A stretch of DNA of 32,974 nt from an uncultured Lysobacterales bacterium (lineage in GTDB: Bacteria; Pseudomonadota; Gammaproteobacteria; Xanthomonadales; SZUA-36), in contig CALBDB010000136.1 of NCBI GenBank assembly GCA_937927755.1, positions 1 through 32,974 on the forward strand. Reading direction: 5' to 3'. Position numbers and translations under genes: made by a program. Shown piece after piece: positions 6,560-14,545 of the stretch. The notes beneath the pieces are model-generated. The model searched no databases, had not been told where the DNA came from, and worked only from the letters and a program-made list of their open reading frames with translations. The first letter of the stretch is position 1, and each line of letters begins with the position of its first letter.

Positions 6560-9051
6560 TGAATTTCCTAAGAACTTTAGTCATTCTCAGCACTTTCTTT
6601 GTTGCCCTGTTCTGGTCACCCATGCACGCGCTTGCGAGTGACCCAACCGTTGAGAACAATGCTTCGCCCATTCAGTTGATAGCATCCGGGAGCGGTGACA
6701 TCCTGCTGAACCAGGGGTGGGACTATTATGAAACACCGCAACAAAACCCTTCATTACTGAACCGCACGGATGGCTCGATAAGGGTCGATCTGCCACACAC
6801 CTGGAATGCCACTGATCCCACCGATACACAACCGGGTTACCGGCGTGATGCCAGCTGGTACCGCAAACAGCTGCAAATATCCCCGGGCGCAAAGGACGGG
6901 CGCTACCTTCTCTATTTCGAAAGCGCCAATATGACGGCCGATGTTTACGTCAATGGACAGCGCGCCGGTGGTCACGTGGGTGGTTACCTGGGCTTTGAGA
7001 TAGATATTACCGGCCATCTCGATACAAAAGGCATCAACGAGATCCTGGTGCGTGTTGATAACGGCATTGACCGGCAGATCATCCCATCACAAAAGTCGGA
7101 TTTTGTACTTTATGGCGGGTTGACTCGTGACGTATTCCTGCGTGTCCGGCCGCAAAACTATATTGCCTCATTACAAATCGATACACCCGCTGTTTCAGCG
7201 CAAAAAGCCACCGTTCTGGCAACCGTTTCGGTGCAGCAGCACGCCGTAGCCGGGGCTCCGATGCAGCTTGAACTCCAGGTTTACAGGCAGGGGGACGTCG
7301 TTGTCCGTGCTGAAGCCAACCTGGAGCCCGGCAACGGGCCGGGTAGCGTACAGGTCAAGTTGCCCGAAATTGAAAACCCTGCCCTATGGTCACCGGACAC
7401 CCCGAACCTGTATGAATTGGCTGTGACGCTGAAAGGTGAAAATGGCGAAGTCCTGCACCAGGCTTCCGAGCGCTTTGGTCTCAGGTGGTTTGGGTTTGCC
7501 GACAACGGTAGTTTTGAGCTCAATGGCGAGAGGCTGCTGTTACGTGGCACACACCGCCATGAAGAGTTTGCGGGTTTTGGTGCAGCCATGCCAAATGAAC
7601 TGCATGTTCGCGACATGCAGATGATTAAAGATGTCGGCGCCAATTTTGTCCGTCTCGGCCACTACCCGCAAGACCCGATTGTTTACAAAGCCGCAGACGA
7701 ACTAGGGCTGATCATCTGGGATGAGTTGCCCTGGTGCCGTGGCGGCTTGGGCGACGAGGTCTGGAAAAATAACACCGAATCGATGTTGCGTGAAATGATC
7801 AGCCAGAACCGCAACCATGCCAGTGTGTTTTTCTGGTCGCTCGGCAATGAGATTTATTGGGAACCTGACTTTGAAGGCGGCGGCGATGAACTGGCACTCA
7901 ACGAATATCTGCGGCACCTGAATGATATTGCACACGAGATGGATCCATCCCGGCTGACCTCCATACGCAAGTACTATGCCGGATCAGACATCGTCGATGT
8001 GTTTTCACCCTCGATCTGGGCCGGATGGTATGGCGGCGGATATCACCAATACGAAGAGGCCTTACTCGATGCTCAGAAGAAGTACCCGGCCCTGCTGCAT
8101 ATGGAGTATGGCGGCTCGAGCCACGTGGGCCGCAGCAACAACAATCCACCGGGTGGTGACGGGCTCCAGGGTGGCCAGTTGAGCGTCACGGAGATGGTCA
8201 ACCAATCAGGCGTCGTGAGTGTCGCCAAGTACGGTGACTGGAGTGAAAGTTATATCGTCGACCTGTTTGACTGGCATTTGAAAGTGTCGGAGTCGCTGCC
8301 CGATTTTGCTGGCAATGCACAGTGGGCTTTCAAGGATTTTGCCACGCCGTTACGGCCTGAAAACGCCCTGCCCTACATCAATCAAAAGGGCCTGGTCGAC
8401 CGCCAGGGGCAACCCAAAGAGGCTTACTGGGTATTCAAAAGTTACTGGACCAAAGACCCGTCTTTTTGCCATATCTATGGCCATAGCTGGACCGAGCGTC
8501 ATGGGGAGAAAGGAACTACACAGCGTGTTCGGGCCTACTGTAATACCGGGTCGGCACAACTGACACTTAATGGCATTGTTCTGGGCGAAAAAATCAAAGA
8601 CCCTGACGTCTTCCCTGCCCAGGGCCTGTTCTGGGACGTAAAATTCAAACCGGGTTTGAACAGGCTTAAAGTGACCGGCAAGTCACCAACCGGGGTGCTT
8701 GTCAGCGATGAACTCGAGATCGAGTACAGCGAAGACGAATTCGGTAAGCTGGCCGATATCCAGCTAAGCTCAAAACAACTCGGTAACGGTTTGATACTGA
8801 TCGAGGCACTGGCTGTTGATAAAAATGGTAAGCGTGTGCACTCCAGTAGCGAGCGGGTCTATTTCTCACATGTAAACCGGGGTACCGGTGGTATGTTACT
8901 AGAATCTTTTGGCACACCTGAAAGGAGTTCCGTTATCGAACTGGCGAACGGCCGCGCCGCGATCCTGTTTGAGCCTTCGAATGACGGCGGCAAGGCTGTC
9001 ATCGAGGTCCGTTCTCAAACATTTAAAGGTAAGACGCTGATCGTGCCTTGA
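6559..9051 (+). CDS. Secreted glycoside hydrolase family 2 (beta-galactosidase/glucuronidase-like)
   Basis: An 830-residue protein with a Sec signal peptide (hydrophobic core about 5-24, cleavage after ALA near 26). Domains in order: N-terminal jelly-roll sugar-binding domain (about 45-200, with LPHTWN, YVNGQRAGGHVGGY), immunoglobulin-like domain (about 205-310), TIM barrel (about 315-610), then further beta domains to the C-terminus. The barrel holds RGTHRHEEF, the acid/base in SLGNE (Glu about 431) and the nucleophile in HMEYGG (Glu about 516), so it looks active. GH2 covers beta-galactosidases, glucuronidases and mannosidases; sequence alone does not decide. It is the last gene of the exporter operon and is joined by a one-base stop/start overlap, an unusual partnership. 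It probably acts in the periplasm. Confidence 0.88.
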   Translation: MNFLRTLVILSTFFVALFWSPMHALASDPTVENNASPIQLIASGSGDILLNQGWDYYETPQQNPSLLNRTDGSIRVDLPHTWNATDPTDTQPGYRRDASWYRKQLQISPGAKDGRYLLYFESANMTADVYVNGQRAGGHVGGYLGFEIDITGHLDTKGINEILVRVDNGIDRQIIPSQKSDFVLYGGLTRDVFLRVRPQNYIASLQIDTPAVSAQKATVLATVSVQQHAVAGAPMQLELQVYRQGDVVVRAEANLEPGNGPGSVQVKLPEIENPALWSPDTPNLYELAVTLKGENGEVLHQASERFGLRWFGFADNGSFELNGERLLLRGTHRHEEFAGFGAAMPNELHVRDMQMIKDVGANFVRLGHYPQDPIVYKAADELGLIIWDELPWCRGGLGDEVWKNNTESMLREMISQNRNHASVFFWSLGNEIYWEPDFEGGGDELALNEYLRHLNDIAHEMDPSRLTSIRKYYAGSDIVDVFSPSIWAGWYGGGYHQYEEALLDAQKKYPALLHMEYGGSSHVGRSNNNPPGGDGLQGGQLSVTEMVNQSGVVSVAKYGDWSESYIVDLFDWHLKVSESLPDFAGNAQWAFKDFATPLRPENALPYINQKGLVDRQGQPKEAYWVFKSYWTKDPSFCHIYGHSWTERHGEKGTTQRVRAYCNTGSAQLTLNGIVLGEKIKDPDVFPAQGLFWDVKFKPGLNRLKVTGKSPTGVLVSDELEIEYSEDEFGKLADIQLSSKQLGNGLILIEALAVDKNGKRVHSSSERVYFSHVNRGTGGMLLESFGTPERSSVIELANGRAAILFEPSNDGGKAVIEVRSQTFKGKTLIVP

Positions 9052-9084
9052 TCAACGCAATTTTTACCGCTCTGAAACACACAA

Positions 9085-9195
9085 ATGAAAACCGCCCCGA
9101 CTTTTCTGCTGCTGCTTTTCCTTTGCCAAAAGGCTGTGCTGGCAACCGGCTATGAGGTTGATTTCGAGCATCATGGCACTTCCTGTATCAACTGA
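9085..9195 (+). pseudogene. 36-codon secreted ORF, probable remnant of an exported protein
   Basis: An ATG at 9085 opens a 36-residue frame with a near-perfect Sec signal peptide (MKTAP, then FLLLLFLCQ, then cleavage after VLA near residue 20). Only 16 mature residues follow (TGYEVDFEHHGTSC...) before TGA at 9193-9195. A mature part this short after a full signal peptide suggests the start of a larger secreted enzyme whose body has been lost. It lies 33 nt after the GH2 stop, in the same direction, where another operon member would be expected. A genuine small secreted peptide is the alternative. No clear ribosome binding site is visible. Confidence 0.4.
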
Positions 9196-9220
9196 CCTGC
9201 GATATAGGGGACTAGCAGGT
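9195..9220. repeat. Small inverted repeat (ACCTGC / GCAGGT)
   Basis: ACCTGC at 9195-9200 is mirrored by GCAGGT at 9215-9220 across a 14-nt loop, starting at the stop codon of the truncated secreted ORF. It may be a weak RNA hairpin or a trace of a past rearrangement. Confidence 0.35.
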
Positions 9221-9234
9221 GCAAGAGACGGCCA

Positions 9235-9253
9235 GTCGCGCAGAGAGCGCGAC
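9235..9253. terminator. Hairpin between convergent operons, possible terminator
   Basis: GTCGCGC (9235-9241) and GCGCGAC (9247-9253) form a perfect 7-bp GC-rich stem with a 5-nt loop. It lies between the plus-strand exporter/GH2 operon and the convergent minus-strand alginate operon, where a terminator is expected. No T-run follows on either strand, so intrinsic termination is not assured. Confidence 0.4.
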
Positions 9254-9312
9254 AAGCCGGTATTAGAATTATGAGTGCAGAATCCGAACTCAGCATTCAG
9301 GCATCGTTGGAT

Positions 9313-10191
9313 TTACTTCTCCAGCTTCAGGAAGTAGTCCAGGATTTCCGGAACATTGCCGTTGCCCATGCCGGCATCGACGGCTGCCTGAAGGTTTGAC
9401 GAGGTGCCTTCAGCAATTTGAGATTCTGTACCCAAATCCTTAACCATCTCCAGAAAATAACCCAGGTCCTTATTGGCGTTGTTGATTGAGAAGCCCAAAT
9501 CGCTTACACCGTCAACTGCGTAGTTTTTACAAAATTGCATGAATGGCGAATTAGACGGGCCTGTCGACATAATTTCCCAAAGCTGCTGCCGGTCGACACC
9601 GGCAAGGTCGGCTACGGCGAAGGCCTGTGACATGGCTGCAACGGTAGTCATACCCATGAAGTTGTTGATCAGCTTGGTGGTGTGGCCGGCACCGAGTGCG
9701 CCAAGATAGAATACATTTTCGCCTTGCATATCAAGAACCGGCTTGACCTTGTCAAAGGTTGCCTTCTCACCTGCTGCCATGATGTTTAGCAATCCGTCCT
9801 TGGCATGTGCCGGTGTGCGGCCAAGTGGAGCGTCGATCATACCTGCCCCTTTGCTGGCAAGATCTGCACCGATCTTGCGCGTCGAAGCCGGGATCGAGGT
9901 TCCGAAATCAATCAAAACAGCGCCTTCCTTAATGCCGGCCAGAATGCCGTCATCGGCATAGACCAGCGATTCGACCACCTTCGACGTGGTAAGGCAAAGC
10001 ATCACGATGTCGCTTGCCGCAGCCAATTCCCTGGCTGAAGCAGCCTCGGTGGCGCCGCGGGCGACAACAGCCGCAACGGCTTCCTTGTTGAGGTCCATTA
10101 CAATCGGCTCAAAGCCTTTCTTTTGCAAGTTTTCGACCATGTTGCTGCCCATGAGGCCAAGGCCGATGAAACCAATGACAGGTTTTGTCAT
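9313..10191 (-). CDS. Beta-hydroxyacid dehydrogenase (HIBADH/GarR-type NAD(P)-dependent reductase)
   Basis: A 292-residue member of the 3-hydroxyisobutyrate/tartronate-semialdehyde reductase family. The Rossmann motif is IGFIGLGLMGSNM at about 5-17, and the substrate-binding segment is DAPLGRTPAHAKDG. The catalytic Lys is in GAGHTTKLINN near 170. AGGAG sits 6 nt before the ATG. It is the last gene of the alginate operon, 57 nt after the MFS gene. In this setting it may reduce DEH to KDG, or handle a related semialdehyde; an SDR in the same operon is the other DEH-reductase candidate. Tartronate semialdehyde reduction is the classical activity of the family and cannot be excluded. Confidence 0.85.
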   Translation of the reverse strand: MTKPVIGFIGLGLMGSNMVENLQKKGFEPIVMDLNKEAVAAVVARGATEAASARELAAASDIVMLCLTTSKVVESLVYADDGILAGIKEGAVLIDFGTSIPASTRKIGADLASKGAGMIDAPLGRTPAHAKDGLLNIMAAGEKATFDKVKPVLDMQGENVFYLGALGAGHTTKLINNFMGMTTVAAMSQAFAVADLAGVDRQQLWEIMSTGPSNSPFMQFCKNYAVDGVSDLGFSINNANKDLGYFLEMVKDLGTESQIAEGTSSNLQAAVDAGMGNGNVPEILDYFLKLEK

Positions 10192-10248
10192 GTCTGACTC
10201 CTAAATGTAGTTCGTTTGTGTGACTGAAATAAATACATCTGCTTGTAG

Positions 10249-11553
10249 CTATGTAATGTGCTTGGGCTTGACTCGCTCTACTATCGGAATCAGGATCCAG
10301 ACAGACGCCATGGCAATAATGGCCAGGGAGGCTCCGATAGCAAAAGCAGGCGCATAGTTGCCGTCATCGGTCAACCAGGGCACAAGTGAGGTCAGGCCTA
10401 CTGCACCGAGCTTGGCGGCCATACCTGATAAACCCGCGAGCGTGCCGACCGTTTTACCACTGAACAAATCGGCCGGTAGAGTCTGCACATTACCAATGGC
10501 GGTTTGAAAACCAAATAAAATCACAGCCATTATCAGCACGGCTACCACCGGTGCGCCCGGGTTCGCCATGGCCAACAGGGCAGGCAACATGATCAGGCAA
10601 CCCAATGAAATGGTGAACTTGCGGGTTTTATTGACATTCCAGCCCGCCTTCATACGATTTTGCGCCAGGATGCCGCCAAACCACGCACCGAACATTGCGC
10701 CAACGTAAGGTACCCAGCCGTACAGCCCAATGGATTTCACATCCATTCCATATACTTCGTTCAGGTAAATAGGTATCCAGAAAACGAATAACCACCAGAT
10801 TGGGTCGATTGCCGCAGAGGCGATGATGACCCCCCAGCTTTGTTTATGCGAAAGCACCCCGGCTGTCGAAGGGACGTACTCATCTTCTTCAACGCCCTCT
10901 TCGGCTTCATCAGACTTCTGACCAGTCAAAATATACTCACGTTCTTCGTCCGTGAGCCAGGGGTGAGACTTGGGCGGCGCTTTGACCAGGACCAACCAGG
11001 GGATGAGCCACAACAGGCCGATCAAGCCGACAAGAATAAAGACGATTTTCCAACTGAAATAAATGGTCATGAATGCGATAAGGGGTATTGAAATAATACC
11101 GCCGATGGCCGCACCTGAATTGAAGATGCCCTGGGCCAGGGCTCTCTCCTTGGTTGGGAACCACTCAGCGTTACTCTTGGCGGCACCCGGCCAGTTACCG
11201 GCCTCGGCCACACCCAAAACAGAACGAACAATACTCAAGCTGATTGCGCCCTGCGCAAATGCGTGAAGAGCTGTCGCAATGGACCAGACACCGATGGACA
11301 GAACAAAACCCAAACGCGTACCTACCCAGTCGAATATCTTGCCAAATATGGCCTGGCCAAATGCATAGGAAAATACAAAGATAATGGAGATGTTTGCGTA
11401 GATTTGCTTACGCTCAAAAGCCGACTCATCCGGGAACAAATCCTTCACGATTTCCGGCCACAGCACGCTAAGCGATTGACGATCTATATAGTTGATTACC
11501 GTGGCAAGCGCGATCAATGTTATCACCCACCAACGTAAGTTTTTAAGTTTCAT
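10249..11553 (-). CDS. MFS transporter, anion:cation symporter (hexuronate) type
   Basis: A 434-residue major-facilitator protein with about twelve membrane helices. Near the N-terminus it has INYIDRQSLSVLWPEI, typical of the ACS family that includes ExuT-like hexuronate carriers, then an FGKIFDWVGTRLG loop between helices 2 and 3. A charged central cytoplasmic loop (about 210-235) is rich in Glu. The ATG at 11553 is preferred over a TTG seven codons upstream because GAGGAA (11563-11568) lies 9 nt before it. By position between KDG kinase and a reductase it should import the unsaturated uronate or DEH released by the periplasmic lyases. The exact cargo is inferred from context. Confidence 0.87.
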   Translation of the reverse strand: MKLKNLRWWVITLIALATVINYIDRQSLSVLWPEIVKDLFPDESAFERKQIYANISIIFVFSYAFGQAIFGKIFDWVGTRLGFVLSIGVWSIATALHAFAQGAISLSIVRSVLGVAEAGNWPGAAKSNAEWFPTKERALAQGIFNSGAAIGGIISIPLIAFMTIYFSWKIVFILVGLIGLLWLIPWLVLVKAPPKSHPWLTDEEREYILTGQKSDEAEEGVEEDEYVPSTAGVLSHKQSWGVIIASAAIDPIWWLFVFWIPIYLNEVYGMDVKSIGLYGWVPYVGAMFGAWFGGILAQNRMKAGWNVNKTRKFTISLGCLIMLPALLAMANPGAPVVAVLIMAVILFGFQTAIGNVQTLPADLFSGKTVGTLAGLSGMAAKLGAVGLTSLVPWLTDDGNYAPAFAIGASLAIIAMASVWILIPIVERVKPKHIT

Positions 11554-11607
11554 TATGTTTATTTCCTCGCGCAATCAACAGATCACTAATCAATTTTGTT
11601 AAGTACA

Positions 11608-11623
11608 CTTTGTAAGCACAAAG
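11608..11623 (-). other. Weak hairpin between kdgK and the MFS gene
   Basis: CTTTGT and ACAAAG form a 6-bp stem with a 4-nt loop in the 97-bp gap, the widest within the operon. No T-run follows. It may be an RNA processing or stability element; it does not look like a terminator. Confidence 0.25.
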
Positions 11624-11650
11624 CAGGGTGTTAGAAACCTGTCAAAGCGT

Positions 11651-12679
11651 CTAACGCTGGACCCGTCCGGAAGCGTCTCCGCCCATCAGTTTTTCTGCTT
11701 CTGCCACGGTGACGCGGTTGAAGTCACCCGAGATTGAGTGTTTCAGGCAACTCGCAGCGACTGCGAAATTCAGCGAGTCATTGCGATCTTCATAGGCATT
11801 CAAACCATAGATCAACGCAGAGGCAAAACTGTCCCCACCGCCAACCCGGTCAATAATATCGGTTATTTCGTATTTTCTAGAATGATAGAAACCAGACTCG
11901 TCACGCATACAGGCTGACCAGCCATTGGTATCTGCGCTTCTTGATTCACGCAGGGTGATTGCGATCGTGGACATGTTTGGAAAAACTTCCAAAACCTTGC
12001 TGCTCAAAGATTCGTACTTGGCGAGTTCGAGTTCACCGCTTTCGACATGTACACCGGCTGAAATGCCGAGTGACTTCTGACAATCCTCTTCATTGGCAAT
12101 GCCAACGTCGACGTACTTTACCAGTTCATTCATGACCTCGGGGGCTGTCTTGCCGTATTTCCAAAGCTTGCCGCGGAAATTGAAATCACAGGAGACAGTA
12201 ACACCATGCTCCTTGGCTGCCCTGACCGACTCGAGACTGAGATCGGCAGCCGACTGGCTCAATGCAGGGGTGATACCGGTTATGTGAAACCACTTGGCAT
12301 CCTTGAAAATCTCAGCCCAGTCAAAATCACCCGGTGCACATTCACAAATCGACGATGCGGCACGGTCATAGACTACCTTTGACGCGCGCTGGTTGGCACC
12401 GGTCTCGAGATAGTAAATACCGACACGGTCACCGGCGCGTCGGATCCTGGTTGTATCTACTCCAAAACCACGCACCTCGCGGATGGCCGACTCACCTATA
12501 TCGTTATCCGGAAGCGCTGTGACAAAAACAGCTTCAAGACCGTAATTGGCCAGGGCGACTGCAACATTGGCTTCACCGCCACCGAAGGTCGCTTCAAATG
12601 TGGGCGATTGGAAAAACCGCTCATGGCCCGGTGTCTTGAGCCGCAACATGATTTCCCCGAATGTAACAAACTTAGCCAT
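11651..12679 (-). CDS. kdgK: 2-dehydro-3-deoxygluconate kinase
   Basis: A 342-residue PfkB-family sugar kinase. It opens with the family's FGEIMLRL and an N-terminal glycine motif ([16 protein letters not shown]). The C-terminal signature [16 protein letters not shown] holds the anion hole and the catalytic Asp. It phosphorylates KDG to KDPG with ATP in the cytoplasm. AGAGG lies 7 nt before the ATG, and the gene starts 2 nt after the eda stop, so the two are almost certainly co-expressed. Length and motifs match KdgK enzymes of alginate and pectin clusters. The pairing with KDPG aldolase and KdgF makes the substrate assignment firm. Confidence 0.92.
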   Translation of the reverse strand: MAKFVTFGEIMLRLKTPGHERFFQSPTFEATFGGGEANVAVALANYGLEAVFVTALPDNDIGESAIREVRGFGVDTTRIRRAGDRVGIYYLETGANQRASKVVYDRAASSICECAPGDFDWAEIFKDAKWFHITGITPALSQSAADLSLESVRAAKEHGVTVSCDFNFRGKLWKYGKTAPEVMNELVKYVDVGIANEEDCQKSLGISAGVHVESGELELAKYESLSSKVLEVFPNMSTIAITLRESRSADTNGWSACMRDESGFYHSRKYEITDIIDRVGGGDSFASALIYGLNAYEDRNDSLNFAVAASCLKHSISGDFNRVTVAEAEKLMGGDASGRVQR

Positions 12680-12681
12680 GA

Positions 12682-13335
12682 TTAACCTCTGGATTGCTTA
12701 GCAATGGCGACAGCCTCTGCCGCTAGTTTGGTAATAACGTTATAGTTGCCTTCAGCGATTGCGGACTTTGGCGTCAACCAGCTACCGCCACAGGCGAGCA
12801 CATTGGGCAAGGCAAGATAGTCTCCCAGGTTTGCAGCCGAAACCCCACCGGTAGGCATGAACTTCACATCGCCAAAAACCGATCCGATGGCCTTTAGCAT
12901 CGCCGGCCCTCCAGCCAGTGAAGCGGGGAAGAACTTCAGGGTGCGCAACCCCATGTTCCAGGCATTCTGCGCCTCAGATGCCGTTGCAACACCCGGGAAA
13001 ACCGGCACTTTTGCCGCCTGGGCCACCTGGACCACCGGTGCATACAAGCCGGGCGAGACTATGAACTGCGCCCCGGCCTGCAGAACATCCCTGGCCTGCT
13101 GATCAGACAGCACCGTACCTGCACCAATGGTGGCTTCAGGAACAGCGCTTACAATCTGTTCAAGGGCCTCCATAGCTGCAGTGGTGCGCAACACGACCTC
13201 TATCACCGTCAGGCCACCTGCAACCAGTGCCCGCGCGGTTTCGATTGACGATTGCGGGTCGGCCGGAACCACCAGTGGCACCACCGGCGCCTTTTCCAGT
13301 CGCTGATCAAGCTTAGCAGCAATACTCAATTCCAT
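12682..13335 (-). CDS. eda: KDPG aldolase (2-keto-3-deoxy-6-phosphogluconate aldolase)
   Basis: A 217-residue class I aldolase that splits KDPG into pyruvate and glyceraldehyde 3-phosphate. The catalytic Glu lies in VIEVVLRT (about 44), and the glycine loop is IGAGTVL. The Schiff-base Lys is in [10 protein letters not shown], and the phosphate-binding loop is FMPTGGVS. I chose the ATG at 13335, with GGTGGA just upstream; a TTG four codons earlier abuts the SDR stop and is the alternative. The gene follows the SDR with 12 nt between. It completes the Entner-Doudoroff end of uronate breakdown. Confidence 0.93.
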   Translation of the reverse strand: MELSIAAKLDQRLEKAPVVPLVVPADPQSSIETARALVAGGLTVIEVVLRTTAAMEALEQIVSAVPEATIGAGTVLSDQQARDVLQAGAQFIVSPGLYAPVVQVAQAAKVPVFPGVATASEAQNAWNMGLRTLKFFPASLAGGPAMLKAIGSVFGDVKFMPTGGVSAANLGDYLALPNVLACGGSWLTPKSAIAEGNYNVITKLAAEAVAIAKQSRG

Positions 13336-13347
13336 AATTTCCACCAA

Positions 13348-14100
13348 TCAGGAGAAGAACAAACCGCCATTGATATCCAGGTTGACACCGGTCAGGAAAC
13401 TGGCCTCGTCGGACGCAAGGTAGGCAACAGCGTCGGCCACTTCCTCTGACACACCTTCACGACGCAGGGGGGTCATGCCCGCAACATTGGCCCTGACCTG
13501 GTCCTTGGTGAAAGTGTCGTGGAAGGTCGTATTAATCATGCCGGGGCACAGCGCATTGACACGGATACCATTTGGCCCCAGTTCCTTCGCCAAGCCGCGT
13601 GTCATGGTCATAATGGCGCCCTTGGAAGACGCATACACCCATGCTCCCGGACCACCACCGTCACGGCCGGCCTGGGACGCGAAGTTGACGATAGCACCAC
13701 CGTCTCCCATGCAGGGCACTACAGCCTTGGTCACCATGAAGGTGCTGGTGCAGTTCAGCTTCATTACAAATTCGAAAAACTCCAGGTCCGCCTCTTCCAG
13801 GTTCTTGCGGGCCACCAGGCCACCGACCACGTTGACCAGGATATCGATTCGGTCACCGTATGCCTTAATGGCTTCGGCTACCAACAGGTCCACATCTTCC
13901 TGCCTGGTCATGTCGCCACCAACTGCGATGGCCTCACCGCCGGCAGCATGAATGGCATTAAGGGTATCCTTGGCCTGTTCATCACTGTGATAGTAATTGA
14001 AAACAACCTTGGCGCCTTCCGCAGCCAACCTGACTGAAATGGCCCTGCCAATATCCCGGGCACCGCCTGTAACGACGGCTACTTTACCTTCCAAGTTCAA
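13348..14100 (-). CDS. SDR oxidoreductase, probable DEH reductase
   Basis: A 250-residue classical short-chain dehydrogenase. The cofactor loop is TGGARDIG (11-18), and the catalytic triad is Ser142, Tyr156 and Lys160 (YASSK). The usual NNAG segment is replaced by NVVGG (90-94). The start is TTG with AGGAAAG 6 nt upstream (14104-14110); no ATG is near. SDRs in this operon position in other alginate degraders reduce 4-deoxy-L-erythro-5-hexoseulose uronate (DEH) to KDG with NAD(P)H, which fits the kinase and aldolase next door. A KduD-like role in pectin breakdown is the alternative; DEH is close to the KduD substrate. Confidence 0.85.
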   Translation of the reverse strand: MNLEGKVAVVTGGARDIGRAISVRLAAEGAKVVFNYYHSDEQAKDTLNAIHAAGGEAIAVGGDMTRQEDVDLLVAEAIKAYGDRIDILVNVVGGLVARKNLEEADLEFFEFVMKLNCTSTFMVTKAVVPCMGDGGAIVNFASQAGRDGGGPGAWVYASSKGAIMTMTRGLAKELGPNGIRVNALCPGMINTTFHDTFTKDQVRANVAGMTPLRREGVSEEVADAVAYLASDEASFLTGVNLDINGGLFFS

Positions 14101-14103
14101 AAT

Positions 14104-14110
14104 CTTTCCT
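14104..14110 (-). promoter_or_regulatory. Ribosome binding site (AGGAAAG) selecting a TTG start
   Basis: AGGAAAG on the minus strand precedes the TTG at 14100, with AGGA 6 nt from it. It supports the SDR start, since no ATG lies nearby. Confidence 0.55.
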
Positions 14111-14145
14111 GTTTCCTGTAAATTTTCAATTTTCAGAGACCGGCC

Positions 14146-14496
14146 CTAAACAGCATCCGAAAGAAAGTCTTCCCGCAAGGGGCTGAAAATGTCGAGCAGG
14201 GCACCGGCCTCCAGGCAAGTCGCACCGTGCTCCACATCCGGTGGCACGTAGGCGCAGTCTCCCGCTTTCAGCTTCGTTGTTTTTTCACCGACCGTAAACT
14301 CGAACACACCGCTTTCGACATACGCAATCTGGGCGTGCGGATGGCTGTGCGTGTAACCGATAGAGCCCTCTTCAAAAGACGCTCTGACCAGCATCAGGGA
14401 ATCGTTATAACCCATGATCTGGCGCACGACACCCCCACCCTGGTCTTCTTTTTCGACCCGGTCTGAAAAGATAAACCTGTCACTTTCGTATTTCAT
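14146..14496 (-). CDS. kdgF: KdgF-type cupin, uronate-linearising enzyme
   Basis: A 116-residue single-domain cupin. The metal-binding motif reads THSHPHAQIAYVESG, giving His50, His52, His54 and Gln56 as candidate ligands, with a further His near 90 in DVEHG. KdgF is known to speed the opening of the 4,5-unsaturated uronate released by pectin and alginate lyases into its linear keto form (DEH from alginate). AAGGGA lies 9 nt before the ATG. It sits between the PL17 lyase and the DEH-reductase SDR, exactly between the steps it would join. No signal peptide is present, so it acts in the cytoplasm. Confidence 0.9.
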   Translation of the reverse strand: MKYESDRFIFSDRVEKEDQGGGVVRQIMGYNDSLMLVRASFEEGSIGYTHSHPHAQIAYVESGVFEFTVGEKTTKLKAGDCAYVPPDVEHGATCLEAGALLDIFSPLREDFLSDAV

Positions 14497-14545
14497 TTAA
14501 TGCGTTCCCTTTTGTTTCATTTCTCTAACGAAGTGCTAAGCACCA

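Noticed and set aside
14498-14521. Mini-frame ATG to TAA directly before the KdgF start on the minus strand
   Set aside because: Seven codons that merely contain the KdgF ribosome binding site; no reason to think it is a functional leader.
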